Origin: an uncultured Bacteroidia bacterium
Lineage (GTDB): Bacteria > Bacteroidota > Bacteroidia > Bacteroidales > UBA932
Direction: 5' to 3'
DNA length: 64,000 nucleotides
Assembly (NCBI GenBank): GCA_902788175.1
Contig: CADAJF010000003.1
Span: forward strand, 1-64,000
The position numbers and the translations under genes are program-made. This document shows, one piece after another, positions 23,967 through 33,500 of this stretch (positions are counted from its first letter, which is position 1; every line of letters begins with the position of its first letter). The notes below the pieces were generated by a model, which saw only the letters and a program-made list of their open reading frames with translations, made no database searches and was not told the DNA's origin.

Positions 23967-25462
23967 GACTGTGCTGGTTTTTTCTTTGTTTTGTCTGTGT
24001 ATTTTCCTGTTCAAAAAGCTACGACGTCGTGGTAGTCGGCGGCGGGACGGGCGGGACGGCAGCGGCGATTGAAGCGGCCCGTGGCGGCGCGTCGGTGCTG
24101 GTGGTAGAACCCTCGCCCTGGCTGGGCGGTATGCTCACCAGTGCAGGTGTCGGCGCCGTGGACGGCAATTACCGTCTTAGAGGTGGCATCTTCGCCGAGC
24201 TGACCGATTCACTGGCCGCCCGCTATGGCGGCTACGAGGCCCTGAAATCCGGCTGGGTGAGCAATATCCTTTTCAACCCGGCCGTGGGAGCGCAAATCCT
24301 GGAAACGATGGCCGCGGAGGCCGGCGTGCAAACAAGGATGCAAACCCGTTACCGCTCAGTTTCCCGCTCCGGGGAAGGGTGGACCCTGGTTCTGGACGAT
24401 GGCAGCCGGGTGAAGGCAAAGATTCTCATCGATGGGACGGAACTGGGAGACGTTGCCCGTGACCTGGGCGTTCCGGCACTCCCGTCCCCGGGTCCGGTGC
24501 AGGATTTGACCTATGTGGCTGTGGTGGAGGAGTATGACCGTGACGTGCCCATCCCGCAGCCGGAAGGATATGACCCCGCCCACTACCGCAATTGCTGCCT
24601 GAACCCCCTGGCGCAGAATCTGGACGGGAAGAATCCCAAAGGGCAGGCCCTCTGGGAGCCGGAAATGATGCTCTCCTACGGCCGTTTCCCGGACGGGAAG
24701 ATGATGCTCAACTGGCCCATTGAGGGCAACGACATCTACCTGGACTACCTTTCAATGGACGCAAAGGAGCTGGAAAAAGCCCTGAGACAGGCCAAAGACA
24801 AGACCCTTGGTTATATCTATTTCCTTCAGCAGGAGCTGGGATATACCCGCCTGGGAATTGCCCAAGACGTCTTTCCCACCAAGGATGGCCTTGCCCTGAT
24901 TCCCTATTATCGGGAGGCCCGCCGCATCGCCGGCCGTGACACCATGACCTTGTCGGCGGCCGCACGTCCTTATGACTTTGACCTTTATACCCGCGCCGTG
25001 GCGGTGGGCGATTATCCCGTGGACCACCACCATCACCAGCATCCCCGTTGGGAAGAGCTGAAGGAGATGGCGTTCGGTGCCATTCCTTCCTTCTCCGTTC
25101 CGCTGGGGGTGGTGATGCCGCTGACAACAGAGGATTTCCTGGTGGCCGACAAAGCCATCTCCGTCGAGTACGACATCAATGGTGCCACCCGTTTGCAACC
25201 GGTCATTATGGGTATCGGACAGGCGGCCGGCGCCTTGGCGGCCATAGCTGTGGGAACCGGGCGCCATCCCTCCGACGTCCATGTGCGTGAGGTGCAGGAC
25301 CGTCTTCTCTCCCGTGGCTGCTACCTGCTCCCTTTCCTGGACCTCAAGCCCGGGGAGGAGGGCTTCCGCGCCTTGCAGGAAGCCGGCATCGAAGGACGCG
25401 TCAAGGGGACCAGCCGGACTGTAGGCTGGGCCAATGAAACCTGGGTTCAGTTGCCTGATTAG
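23963..25462 (+). CDS. Exported FAD-dependent oxidoreductase (PF12831-type)
   Basis: 499 aa. The N-terminus MRLCWFFLCFVCVFSC looks like a lipoprotein signal, directly followed by the FAD-binding Rossmann motif DVVVVGGGTGGTAAAIEAAR and VLVVEPSPWLGG. DGTELGDVARDLG and the C-terminal LQPVIMGIGQAAGALAAIAV are typical of the family. It carries a His-rich stretch DHHHHQH near residue 355. An FAD enzyme with a Sec-type lipoprotein signal is unusual, but the pattern is seen in PULs. ATG 23963 overlaps the previous stop; a frame opening 138 bp earlier is internal to that gene. Possible role: oxidising a sugar to assist cleavage. Confidence 0.82.
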   Translation: MRLCWFFLCFVCVFSCSKSYDVVVVGGGTGGTAAAIEAARGGASVLVVEPSPWLGGMLTSAGVGAVDGNYRLRGGIFAELTDSLAARYGGYEALKSGWVSNILFNPAVGAQILETMAAEAGVQTRMQTRYRSVSRSGEGWTLVLDDGSRVKAKILIDGTELGDVARDLGVPALPSPGPVQDLTYVAVVEEYDRDVPIPQPEGYDPAHYRNCCLNPLAQNLDGKNPKGQALWEPEMMLSYGRFPDGKMMLNWPIEGNDIYLDYLSMDAKELEKALRQAKDKTLGYIYFLQQELGYTRLGIAQDVFPTKDGLALIPYYREARRIAGRDTMTLSAAARPYDFDLYTRAVAVGDYPVDHHHHQHPRWEELKEMAFGAIPSFSVPLGVVMPLTTEDFLVADKAISVEYDINGATRLQPVIMGIGQAAGALAAIAVGTGRHPSDVHVREVQDRLLSRGCYLLPFLDLKPGEEGFRALQEAGIEGRVKGTSRTVGWANETWVQLPD

Positions 25463-26310
25463 CAGTCTTTTACAAATTCAAGACAAGCCCATCCCTCTTG
25501 CTGTGACTGCCCTGCGAAGGTCAGTCCCAACTCCTTGGCTGCGCTGCAGATGGCGGGGGAGTCGGCCTCATAGAAGCCGCTTAGCAGGAGGTGACCGCCG
25601 CGGCGCAGGGAACGGTGGTAGGTGGGAAGGTCCTCCAGGATGATATTGCGGTGGATATTGGCAAGCAGCACGTCGTAGCTGCCCATCTGCAGGAGCGAAG
25701 CGTCTCCGCAGGCCACTTCCGTGCGGGATCCCACGCGGTTCCAGCGGGCATTGCCCCAGGCCGAGTGCGCCGCCACGGCATCGATATCTACGGCAAAGAC
25801 CTTCCGGGCCCCCATTTTGGCGGCAAGGATGCCAAGAATGGCCGTTCCGCAGCCCATGTCCGCCACCGAGCGGCCGCGGATGAAGGCCGCGATGCCCAGC
25901 ATCCTCTGCATCATCATGTAGGTGGTATGGTGCGAGCCGGTACCAAAAGCCATCTGCGGGTCTATCCAGATATTGTATCGGGTACGGGGAACGTCCTGGT
26001 TGAACTTGGCCTTGATGGTGACAGTCCCGTCCACCACGATGGGCTGGAAGCGGTCCTCCCAGTTTTTGTTCCAATTCTGTCCCTGGACGGGCGCAGCCGT
26101 GAATCCCGTAGCGGCGGGGTAGCCGCTAAGGAGCACTTTTACGTCCTGGCTGCGGTAATCGGCCGTCTGGATGTAGCACTTGAGGAAAGGCTCCTGCGTG
26201 ACAAAGGAGTCGAAGGGAAGTTCCGACAGTTCTGCCATCAGAATCTCTGCCAGCTCTTCGGAGAAAGGCTCCAGCCGGACAGTTACTTCCAGGTAGTCGA
26301 AGCTGTTCAC
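25459..26310 (-). CDS. prmA: Ribosomal protein L11 methyltransferase
   Basis: 283 aa. SAM-dependent enzyme that methylates lysines and the N-terminus of ribosomal protein L11. Signatures are IDPQMAFGTGSHHTTYMMMQ and DMGCGTAILGILAAKMGA (SAM motif I), then the ANIHRNIILEDL catalytic-loop region that replaces the usual NPP. The N-terminal substrate-recognition domain is about residues 1-90. It starts with an ATGA overlap to the creatininase-family gene and converges with the PUL, whose last stop overlaps by 4 bp. Confidence 0.93.
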   Translation of the reverse strand: MNSFDYLEVTVRLEPFSEELAEILMAELSELPFDSFVTQEPFLKCYIQTADYRSQDVKVLLSGYPAATGFTAAPVQGQNWNKNWEDRFQPIVVDGTVTIKAKFNQDVPRTRYNIWIDPQMAFGTGSHHTTYMMMQRMLGIAAFIRGRSVADMGCGTAILGILAAKMGARKVFAVDIDAVAAHSAWGNARWNRVGSRTEVACGDASLLQMGSYDVLLANIHRNIILEDLPTYHRSLRRGGHLLLSGFYEADSPAICSAAKELGLTFAGQSQQEGWACLEFVKDC

Positions 26311-27086
26311 GGATAGATGTTTTTAGTGCAAAGGTCCGTTACCAGGCGGGAAAGGGCGTCCACCACGGCGCGGGCATATCTGGCGCCTTTTTCCGCGCTG
26401 GCTTTCAGGGGATTGCCCACCCCGGTATCGGCCGATATGCGGGACCAGTCCCTGGGCAGCCAGCCGGCTTTGGTGCGCAGGCCTTCGATGGCAAAGGTGC
26501 GGGCGGCGCCGTCGGTGGCATATTCCATCTTGGCCCACTGCGGGTGGTAGTGCATCATGACGGAGGTTTCCTGCTCTCCGGCGTGGTCGTCCACTTGCTC
26601 CTCGAAGTAGTCTTTCCGGGGAATGAAGGCGTACCAGTCACTCTCCACAATCATGAAGTCCGGCTTCTGGACGGCCAGGTCCCGGATCATGCCCTTGAAG
26701 CTGTTGCCGCCGTGGCCGTTGATAATCAGCAGGCGCTGCACGCCGCAGCGCTCCAGGGAACTGACAATGTCCTGCAGGATGGCGTACTGGGTGGCCTGGG
26801 AAGTGTGGAGGCAGAAAGGCAGGCTGGTCTGGCCCGGGTTCTGGGAGCCCAGCGGGATGCCCGGCAGCACCATCACGTGCAGGCCTTCTTTCTGTACGGC
26901 GGCGGCCACCTCGCAGGCGATGGCGCGGGAAAGGATCATGTCCGTGCAATACGGCAGATGCCCGTTATGCGGTTCCGTGGCCCCCCAGGGCAGGATGGCC
27001 ATGTGGTATAGGTCATGCTGCCTGACCTCCCCCCAGCTGGCCTGGGTAAGGTCAAAGGCTTCCGGAGATTTTGCTTGTGCTCCCAT
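26307..27086 (-). CDS. Creatininase-family amidohydrolase
   Basis: 259 aa from ATG 27086; the longer frame from 27131 runs upstream of the -7 box. Metal-binding blocks of the family are visible: GATEPHNGHLPYCTD (about 50-64) with the Glu, His and Asp ligands, LIINGHGGN and a Glu in AGEQETSVMM. The family includes creatininase and the FAPy deformylase ArfB of archaeal flavin synthesis, so the substrate is open. It is cotranscribed with prmA. Confidence 0.85.
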   Translation of the reverse strand: MGAQAKSPEAFDLTQASWGEVRQHDLYHMAILPWGATEPHNGHLPYCTDMILSRAIACEVAAAVQKEGLHVMVLPGIPLGSQNPGQTSLPFCLHTSQATQYAILQDIVSSLERCGVQRLLIINGHGGNSFKGMIRDLAVQKPDFMIVESDWYAFIPRKDYFEEQVDDHAGEQETSVMMHYHPQWAKMEYATDGAARTFAIEGLRTKAGWLPRDWSRISADTGVGNPLKASAEKGARYARAVVDALSRLVTDLCTKNIYP

Positions 27087-27100
27087 GCTTGGTTTTTTTG

Positions 27101-27108
27101 CAAAGGTA
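27101..27108 (-). promoter_or_regulatory. -7 box (TACCTTTG) of the creatininase-prmA operon
   Basis: Exact TAnnTTTG match on the minus strand, 14 bp before ATG 27086. It fixes the start of the creatininase gene. The divergent NtrX-like gene begins only 62 bp away from that ATG. Confidence 0.55.
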
Positions 27109-27148
27109 ATCTTTATTTGCGATATTTGCACAAACCAAAGCTGCAGCC

Positions 27149-28297
27149 ATGAAAGTTCTCATCATAGACGACGAAAGGGCCATCCGCTATTCGCTCAAAG
27201 AAATCCTGGAAATGGAAAATTACCAGGTAGAAGCCGCGGATAACGGAAAAGAAGGCCTGGAAAAAGCGGAAAAGGAAAAGTACGATGCCATCTTCTGTGA
27301 CATCAAAATGCCGGAAATGGACGGCACGGAAGTGCTGGTCAAACTGAGAGAGGAGGGGATAGAAACACCTGTGGTAATGATTTCAGGCCACGCAGACATC
27401 ACCACGGCCGTGGACTGCATAAAAAAAGGCGCCTTCGATTTTATTGAAAAACCCCTGGACCTGAACCGCATCCTCATTACCCTTAAGAACGCCACGGACA
27501 AAGCCAACCTGGTCAAGGAAACCAGAATCCTCAAAAAGAAGATTTACGGCCGGGAAATGGTGGGCGCCTCGGAGCCCATCGTCCACCTCAAGGACATGAT
27601 AGGGAAGGTGGCCCCCACCCATGCCAGCGTGCTCATCACCGGTCCCAACGGCTCCGGCAAGGAACTGGTGGCCCAAAGCATCTACCAGCTCAGTGAGCGT
27701 TCCATGATGCCTTTCGTGGAGGTGAACTGCGCCGCCATCCCCTCGGAACTCATTGACAGTGAGCTCTTCGGCCACAAGAAGGGGTCCTTCACATCGGCCA
27801 TCCGGGACCACAAGGGAAAATTTGAGCAGGCCGATGGCGGCACCATCTTCCTGGACGAGATAGGGGATATGTCGCTGGCTGCGCAGGCCAAGGTGCTGCG
27901 CGTGCTGCAGGAACGCAAGCTCACTCCCGTGGGCGGTGACAAAGAGATTACCGTGAATGTGCGGGTGATTGCCGCCACCAACAAAAACCTCCGCGAAGAG
28001 ATTTCCAAAGGCCTTTTCCGCGAGGATCTTTACCACAGGCTCAGCGTCATCGTCCTGCATGTTCCCGCCCTGGACCAGCGAAAAGAGGATATCCCTCTGC
28101 TGGTAGAGCATTTCAGCGAACGTATCTGCACAGAGAGCGGCAAGCCTGTGCGCACTTTCTCCCCGGAGGCTGTCAAACGCCTGCAGGACCGCGCCTGGCC
28201 CGGCAATATCCGGGAACTGCGCAATGTGGTGGAGCGCCTGCTCATCCTGGGCGGCAGCACCATCAGTGAACAAGATGTTAAAGATTATGTGATATGA
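27149..28297 (+). CDS. NtrC/NtrX-type AAA+ response regulator lacking GAFTGA and DNA-binding domain
   Basis: 382 aa. Receiver domain 1-120 with phospho-acceptor Asp-51 in DAIFCDIKMPEMDG. AAA+ domain about 135-375 with Walker A GPNGSGKE (165-172), Walker B GGTIFLDEIGDM and the arginine-finger region FREDLYHRL. The loop that contacts sigma-54 reads GSFTSA (212-217) instead of GAFTGA, and the protein ends at DVKDYVI with no room for a Fis-type HTH. It is thus unlikely to be a normal sigma-54 activator. It overlaps cmk by 4 bp. A matching NtrY-like kinase lies at 30597-34103. Confidence 0.88.
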   Translation: MKVLIIDDERAIRYSLKEILEMENYQVEAADNGKEGLEKAEKEKYDAIFCDIKMPEMDGTEVLVKLREEGIETPVVMISGHADITTAVDCIKKGAFDFIEKPLDLNRILITLKNATDKANLVKETRILKKKIYGREMVGASEPIVHLKDMIGKVAPTHASVLITGPNGSGKELVAQSIYQLSERSMMPFVEVNCAAIPSELIDSELFGHKKGSFTSAIRDHKGKFEQADGGTIFLDEIGDMSLAAQAKVLRVLQERKLTPVGGDKEITVNVRVIAATNKNLREEISKGLFREDLYHRLSVIVLHVPALDQRKEDIPLLVEHFSERICTESGKPVRTFSPEAVKRLQDRAWPGNIRELRNVVERLLILGGSTISEQDVKDYVI

Positions 28298-29010
28298 GCA
28301 CCATTCCAGATATCATCATTGCCGTTGACGGCTATTCTTCTACCGGAAAAAGCACATTTGCCAAACTCATTGCCAAGGAATTCTCTTTCCTCTACCTGGA
28401 CAGCGGCGCCATGTACCGTGGCGTTACCCTGGCGGGGATTGAGGCGGGCCTGATCGCCGAAGGAAAGATTGACGAAGAAAAGCTGGTGGGCATCCTGGAT
28501 GGCCTGGACCTTCATTTCAGGCAGGAAGAAGGCACTACGCTCCTGTACCTTGGAGAGCGCTGCATAGAGCGGGAAATCCGCGGCTGGGACGTTTCCCAGT
28601 ACGTGAGCCCGGTAAGCGCCATCCCTCTTGTGCGCAATTATGTAGATGAACGCCTTCACAGTTTCTCGGAAGGAGGCCGCGTAATCATGGACGGCCGTGA
28701 CATAGGCACCACCGTCTTTCCCAACGCGGAGGTGAAGATTTTCATGACGGCAGACCCTAACGTCCGTGCCCAGCGCCGCTACGATGAACTTGTGGCCAAA
28801 GGCGAAACAACCACCCTCGAGGAGGTCCTGGAGAATCTGCGGGACCGCGACTACCGGGATTCCCACCGGGAGGTTTCGCCACTTCGGCAGGCAGATGATG
28901 CCTTTGTGATGGACAATACCCACATGACCCTCCACGAAGAAGTGGTGTGGATGTTGGGCCTGTTGCAGGGGCGGTTCGGCCTTTTGGAAACCCCGGGCTT
29001 GTCATGCTGA
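28294..29010 (+). CDS. cmk: Cytidylate kinase
   Basis: 238 aa. Phosphorylates CMP and dCMP in pyrimidine nucleotide synthesis. P-loop VDGYSSTGKST (about 11-21), then the Cmk-specific LDSGAMYRGVTL and VIMDGRDIGTTVFPNAEVK, RDYRDSHREVSPLRQADDA. Overlaps the regulator upstream (ATGA) and ispH downstream (7 bp). Confidence 0.94.
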   Translation: MSTIPDIIIAVDGYSSTGKSTFAKLIAKEFSFLYLDSGAMYRGVTLAGIEAGLIAEGKIDEEKLVGILDGLDLHFRQEEGTTLLYLGERCIEREIRGWDVSQYVSPVSAIPLVRNYVDERLHSFSEGGRVIMDGRDIGTTVFPNAEVKIFMTADPNVRAQRRYDELVAKGETTTLEEVLENLRDRDYRDSHREVSPLRQADDAFVMDNTHMTLHEEVVWMLGLLQGRFGLLETPGLSC

Positions 29011-29888
29011 GCGTAGAGATAGACCCCGGTTCCGGCTTTTGCGGCGGCGTTATCCGGGCCATTACCCGGGCCCAGGATTATCTCAGCCATGGCGGCAAGC
29101 TGTACTCGCTGGGAGCCATCGTGCACAATGAGGCAGAGCTCTCCCGCCTTCAGGACCTGGGCCTTGTGACGGTAGAAAGCCTTGCCGATGTTCCGGATGG
29201 GGAAACGGTCCTTATCCGCGCCCATGGGGAGCCTCCGGCAACGTATGAGCTGGCTGCCAGCCGCTCGCTGGAAGTGATAGACTGCTCCTGTCCGGTGGTG
29301 CTTCAACTGCAGCGCAGTATCCGGGAGGCTTATAACCGGCTGCACGTTGGTGGCCTTCATGGCCAGGTGATTATCTTTGGCCGAGTGGGTCATGCAGAGG
29401 TACTGGGCCTGCTGGGCCAGGTCAATGGGGATGCCCTGGTAGTGGAAGATGCCCCCATGCTGCTCCAGGCCATGGAGTCGCTGGATTTTACGCAACCCAT
29501 GGAGATTTTCTCCCAGACCACCAAGAGTCCTTCGGAATATGCCGCTATCTGTGCCCTCCTGCGGGAGCATGGGGCCCGGCTCACAGTGCACGACACCATC
29601 TGCGCACAGGTGGCAGGCCGCCACCAGCGCCTTGTGGCCTTTGCCCGGGAATGTGACGTGATAGTGTTCGTCTCCGGCCGTTCCTCTTCCAACGGAAAGG
29701 TACTCAGTGACTTATGCTTAAGCGTAAACCCTCGCACCTATGTGATAGGAGGAATCCCGGAAGTGAGCGCAAGTTGGTTCCGGGATGGGGACAGGGTGGG
29801 CGTTTGCGGCGCCACTTCCACGCCCAAATGGCTCCTGGAGGCAGTGGCCCAGGTTATCCGCCAGCTTCCCACGGCCGCTGAAGGCTAG
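29004..29888 (+). CDS. ispH: 4-hydroxy-3-methylbut-2-enyl diphosphate reductase
   Basis: 294 aa. Last step of the non-mevalonate isoprenoid pathway, producing IPP and DMAPP with a 4Fe-4S cluster. The three cluster cysteines are in SGFCGG (Cys-13), IDCSCPVV and VCGATSTPKWLLE. The catalytic Glu region appears as FSQTTKSPSEY, and the substrate-binding block as IRAHGEPP. Start ATG 29004 inside the end of cmk; the cmk-ispH pairing is common in Bacteroidota. Confidence 0.93.
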   Translation: MLSVEIDPGSGFCGGVIRAITRAQDYLSHGGKLYSLGAIVHNEAELSRLQDLGLVTVESLADVPDGETVLIRAHGEPPATYELAASRSLEVIDCSCPVVLQLQRSIREAYNRLHVGGLHGQVIIFGRVGHAEVLGLLGQVNGDALVVEDAPMLLQAMESLDFTQPMEIFSQTTKSPSEYAAICALLREHGARLTVHDTICAQVAGRHQRLVAFARECDVIVFVSGRSSSNGKVLSDLCLSVNPRTYVIGGIPEVSASWFRDGDRVGVCGATSTPKWLLEAVAQVIRQLPTAAEG

Positions 29889-29902
29889 CCGCCGAAAGAA
29901 AA

Positions 29903-29934
29903 TTTGCAGAAAAAGCGACAAATCGTTACTTTTG
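29903..29934 (+). promoter_or_regulatory. Promoter of efp
   Basis: TTTG at 29903-29906, a 20-bp spacer and TACTTTTG at 29927-29934, an excellent match to the Bacteroidota consensus. The leader before ATG 29973 is about 33 nt. Confidence 0.65.
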
Positions 29935-29972
29935 CAAGTTAGTACGAATGAACGTTAACTAAATAACCACTT

Positions 29973-30542
29973 ATGGCAACAACTGCTGATTTCAAGAACG
30001 GTCTCTACATTGACTTTAACGGCAAACCCTGCGTGATTGTTTATTTCCAGCACGTAAAGCCGGGTAAAGGTCCCGCTTTCGTAAAGACCAAACTCCGCAA
30101 CCTGGAGAACGGCCGCATCCTGGAGAACACCTTCACCGCCGGCGCCAAGATTGACACCATCACCGTAGAGCGTCGCCCCTACCAGTTCCTCTACGATGAC
30201 GGCGAAGCTTTCAACTTCATGCACGAAGAAACCTACGAGCAAATCACCCTTCCCCACGATGTAGTGGACAACGCAGACCTCATGAAGGAAGGCCAGCACG
30301 TGGAAATGATGTTCCTCACGGAACCCGAAGAGCGCTGCCTCACCTGCGAACTTCCCACCTATGTCACCCTGGAGGTCACCTACAGCGAACCTGCTGTCAA
30401 GGGTAACACCGCTTCTACTTCGGCCCTGAAGGAAGTCACCCTGGAAACCGGCGCCAAGATCATGGTCCCGCTCTTTATCGAAACCGGCGAAGTCATTACC
30501 GTCAACACCACGGACCGTTCCTACGGCCAGCGCGTGAAGTAA
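29973..30542 (+). CDS. efp: Elongation factor P
   Basis: 189 aa, three beta-barrel domains. It rescues ribosomes stalled at polyproline sequences. The N-terminal loop HVKPGKGPAF carries Lys-32, the position modified in many bacteria. The C-terminal signature EVTLETGAKIMVPLFIETG is typical. Single-gene unit with its own promoter and terminator. Confidence 0.95.
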   Translation: MATTADFKNGLYIDFNGKPCVIVYFQHVKPGKGPAFVKTKLRNLENGRILENTFTAGAKIDTITVERRPYQFLYDDGEAFNFMHEETYEQITLPHDVVDNADLMKEGQHVEMMFLTEPEERCLTCELPTYVTLEVTYSEPAVKGNTASTSALKEVTLETGAKIMVPLFIETGEVITVNTTDRSYGQRVK

Positions 30543-30567
30543 GCTTCCCCGCCAAGCTCAAGCATAG

Positions 30568-30594
30568 CCCTCGTTCTCCGGAACGGGGGTTTTT
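30568..30594 (+). terminator. Terminator of efp
   Basis: CCCTCGTTC pairs with GAACGGGGG around a TCCG loop, followed by TTTTT, 25 bp after the efp stop and immediately before the convergent kinase stop. Confidence 0.75.
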
Positions 30595-30596
30595 GC

Positions 30597-33500
30597 TTAT
30601 CCTTTAGGGTATTTGACCGTGAAGCAGGCGCCGCCCAGGGCGAAGGATTTGCTGTAGGAGATGGTGCCGCCGCAGTGCTCTGCGATACGTCGGCAGATGG
30701 CAAGACCCAGGCCGCTGCCGCTGGTTTTGGTGGTGAAGTCCGGGGTGAAGATCTTGTCCTGGTTCTCCTGGTCCACGCCGGGGCCGTTGTCTTCTACCAC
30801 AATGTCGTAGAAGCCGTCTTCCACGGCATTGCGAAGGGAAACGACCAGCCGCTTTTCACCTTCGTTGCCGTCCACCGCCTGGATGGCGTTGGTGATGAGG
30901 TTTACCACCACGCGGGTAAGCTGCGGCCTGGGTGCCTGGACAAAGGATTCCGGGAGGCCGAAGTACTCCAAGGAGATGTCTTCCCGGGAATTGAACAGAT
31001 CTACCTCCTGGCGGATGAGGACATCCAGGTCCAGCCTTTCCGCCTTTTGGTCGTACATCTTGGCGAAGGTGGAGAATTGGTCGGCCGAGTCTGCCAGCAG
31101 GTCCACGTGATAGAGGACGGTGGAGGCTACCTCATCGAAGCGTTCCTGCCAGGCGGGGTTCCCGGAGCCTTTCATGCGCATGAGCATCTGCAGTTGCAGC
31201 TTGATGGGCGTGAGGGGGTTTTTGAGGTCATGTGCCACGCGGCGGGCCATGTCCGTCCAGGCCTTGTCACGCTCTACCTGCGCCAGCCTGCGGGAACTCT
31301 CTCCCAGGTCCTGCACCATGCGGTTGTAGGCCTGTACCAGGGGGGTAATCTCGTCTTCCTGCTCATATTCCAGGGGCTCCAGGTGATCTACGTCCGTGAC
31401 GGTCATCTTTCGGCGCAGCTCCGTAATGGGGCGGAAGATACGGCTCACCATGGCCGATGTCGCAAAGCGTGAAATCAGTAGCAGCAGCAGGAAGATGGTG
31501 ATGACCGTGGCGATATGCAGGATGGCCTCGTTTCTAAGGTCGTTCGTGATGTCCGTGAAAGGGGAGGAGATAATGGCCACCATGTGCCCGCCGCTGTTCA
31601 TGATGGGGGCATAGAGAGCGTAGTAACTGCGCCGGGCCACTTTCTCCGGGTGCATGTAGAAGCGCTTGTGCTCGTACATGATTTCCTGGTAGGCGATGTT
31701 GTCCAGGCGATGGCCCAGGAGCATACGGTCATACACCTCGGGGGTGGTGCTCATGACCACGCGGCCGGAAGGGTCGAAGAGGGAAATGTCGCATTTGAGG
31801 TTGTTTCCCACGCTTTCCACGCTGGAGAGCACCTCTGCGGAGTGAAGTTCCTCCGGGCTCACAACCTGTCTCAGGCGCTCCTGCAGCATGGACTGCAGGG
31901 TGTTGATGCGGGAGGTCATGATGCTCTCTGTGTCGGCGTAATTGCGCTTATAGACAAACCAGACGCTGAAAACCGACATGGCCACCAGCGTGAGCAGCAG
32001 CGAGATGTACATCACCATGCCGATACGGCTCTGGAAGTAGCGTTTCTCGCCGGTACTGCGCCGCCGTTTTACCAGCAGGGTCAGCAGCAGGAAAGCCACG
32101 ATGGCAAAGAGGAAACCTTCCACCACGTAGTACAGCCATTCCGTGCTGGTGCGGGAAACAATCACGGCCTCGCTCTCTGCTACGGTATGCACAAAATGGC
32201 ACCAGCCCTCCAGGTCCACGTATCCCTCCGACTGTTTTTCCACCACCTTGGCCAGGCTGCCCGACAAAGTGGTAGGGTAGGGGTACAGACCCTTGTACTG
32301 GACCAGGCGCCCTTCCGCGTACTTGGCCCAGGAATAGACCGGAGGCAGGCTCACTCGCCCGGGTTCCGCGATTCCCAGCAGGCTCAGGTAGCCGCGGTCT
32401 TCGCGGTTGTGTTTGGACTCCACGCTCACCAGCACCGTGCGCGCGCCATGATCCTTTACATAATAGGAAAAGAGGCCGGTATAGGAAGTGCGTCCGCTGC
32501 CGATGGAACTGTAGAAAAAGTGCGAATTCTCTCCCAGACGCACGCCGCCGCGAATGCGTTCCTGGAAAAGGGCGTTGGCACCTACATCGTTCCCCGGGAG
32601 GAGGACAGTGATGTCGTAGTCCTGCGAGATACGTCCCATGTAGGCGCTTACCAGGCGGTTGCGGATGATGTCTGCGCTGCCGTCCAGCACGGACAGGGCG
32701 CCTATCATGATATCGGCCGATATGGCGCTTTCCGCGCTGCGCAGCTGGATTTCCAGGGCAATGTCCCGGTCCATGGCCAGGCGGTTGGCCCATACGTCCA
32801 CGCGGCTGAGCTCTTTCTGGAAGCCCAGCGTGGCCGATGTAGCCACAAAATAGATGCCCGCAATGGCGGCGAAGGCAATACGGCTGCGGCCGGAGAATAT
32901 GTCGTAGCGGAAACCGGTGAGGTCGCGGACCAGCGGCGAAGCCATCTGCAGCAGCAGCGGAATGGTCAGGGACAGGGCCAGGAACGAAATATACACCACA
33001 CCGCTGTACCAACTGAGCAGCATTACCTTATACAACTCCAGGTTGATGCTGGAGTTGACGGTGATGCTCCTGAAGGTAAAGTGCATGTGGAAAATGATGG
33101 CCGCCGCAAAAAGGACGATCCCGGCGCAGAGCAGCACCTGGGGCCAGCGTTTTTTCCAGCTCCGGACCTTTCGCAGCACCGTCCAGCGCACCAGGAACAG
33201 ATCCAGTACCAGAAGTGTGATGGCCAGGTTCAGGATAACCACCGCTCCCAGCGAGTAGAGGATGGGACCGTCCGCGTAAAGGAGCGGGGAGAAAAGCTGC
33301 GAAGAGAGGCTCAGGTGACGCCCGTAGCTGTACATCCAGACCAGGACTGCGGCCTGAATAGCCATTACCGCCATCAGGACCATCCGTGTAGGATGGGCCG
33401 ACAAAAAGACCAGCAGGCCCGAAAACAGCAGCGCCACAGCCAGCCACAGCAGGGCCGGATTGCGCTGGGAAGGCTCCGAGAGGTTTTCTTCTGCCAGTTT

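Noticed and set aside
30568..30594. Third copy of the RAYT hairpin
   Set aside because: It shares CCTCGTT by chance, but the stem and loop differ and it is a normal efp terminator with a T run.
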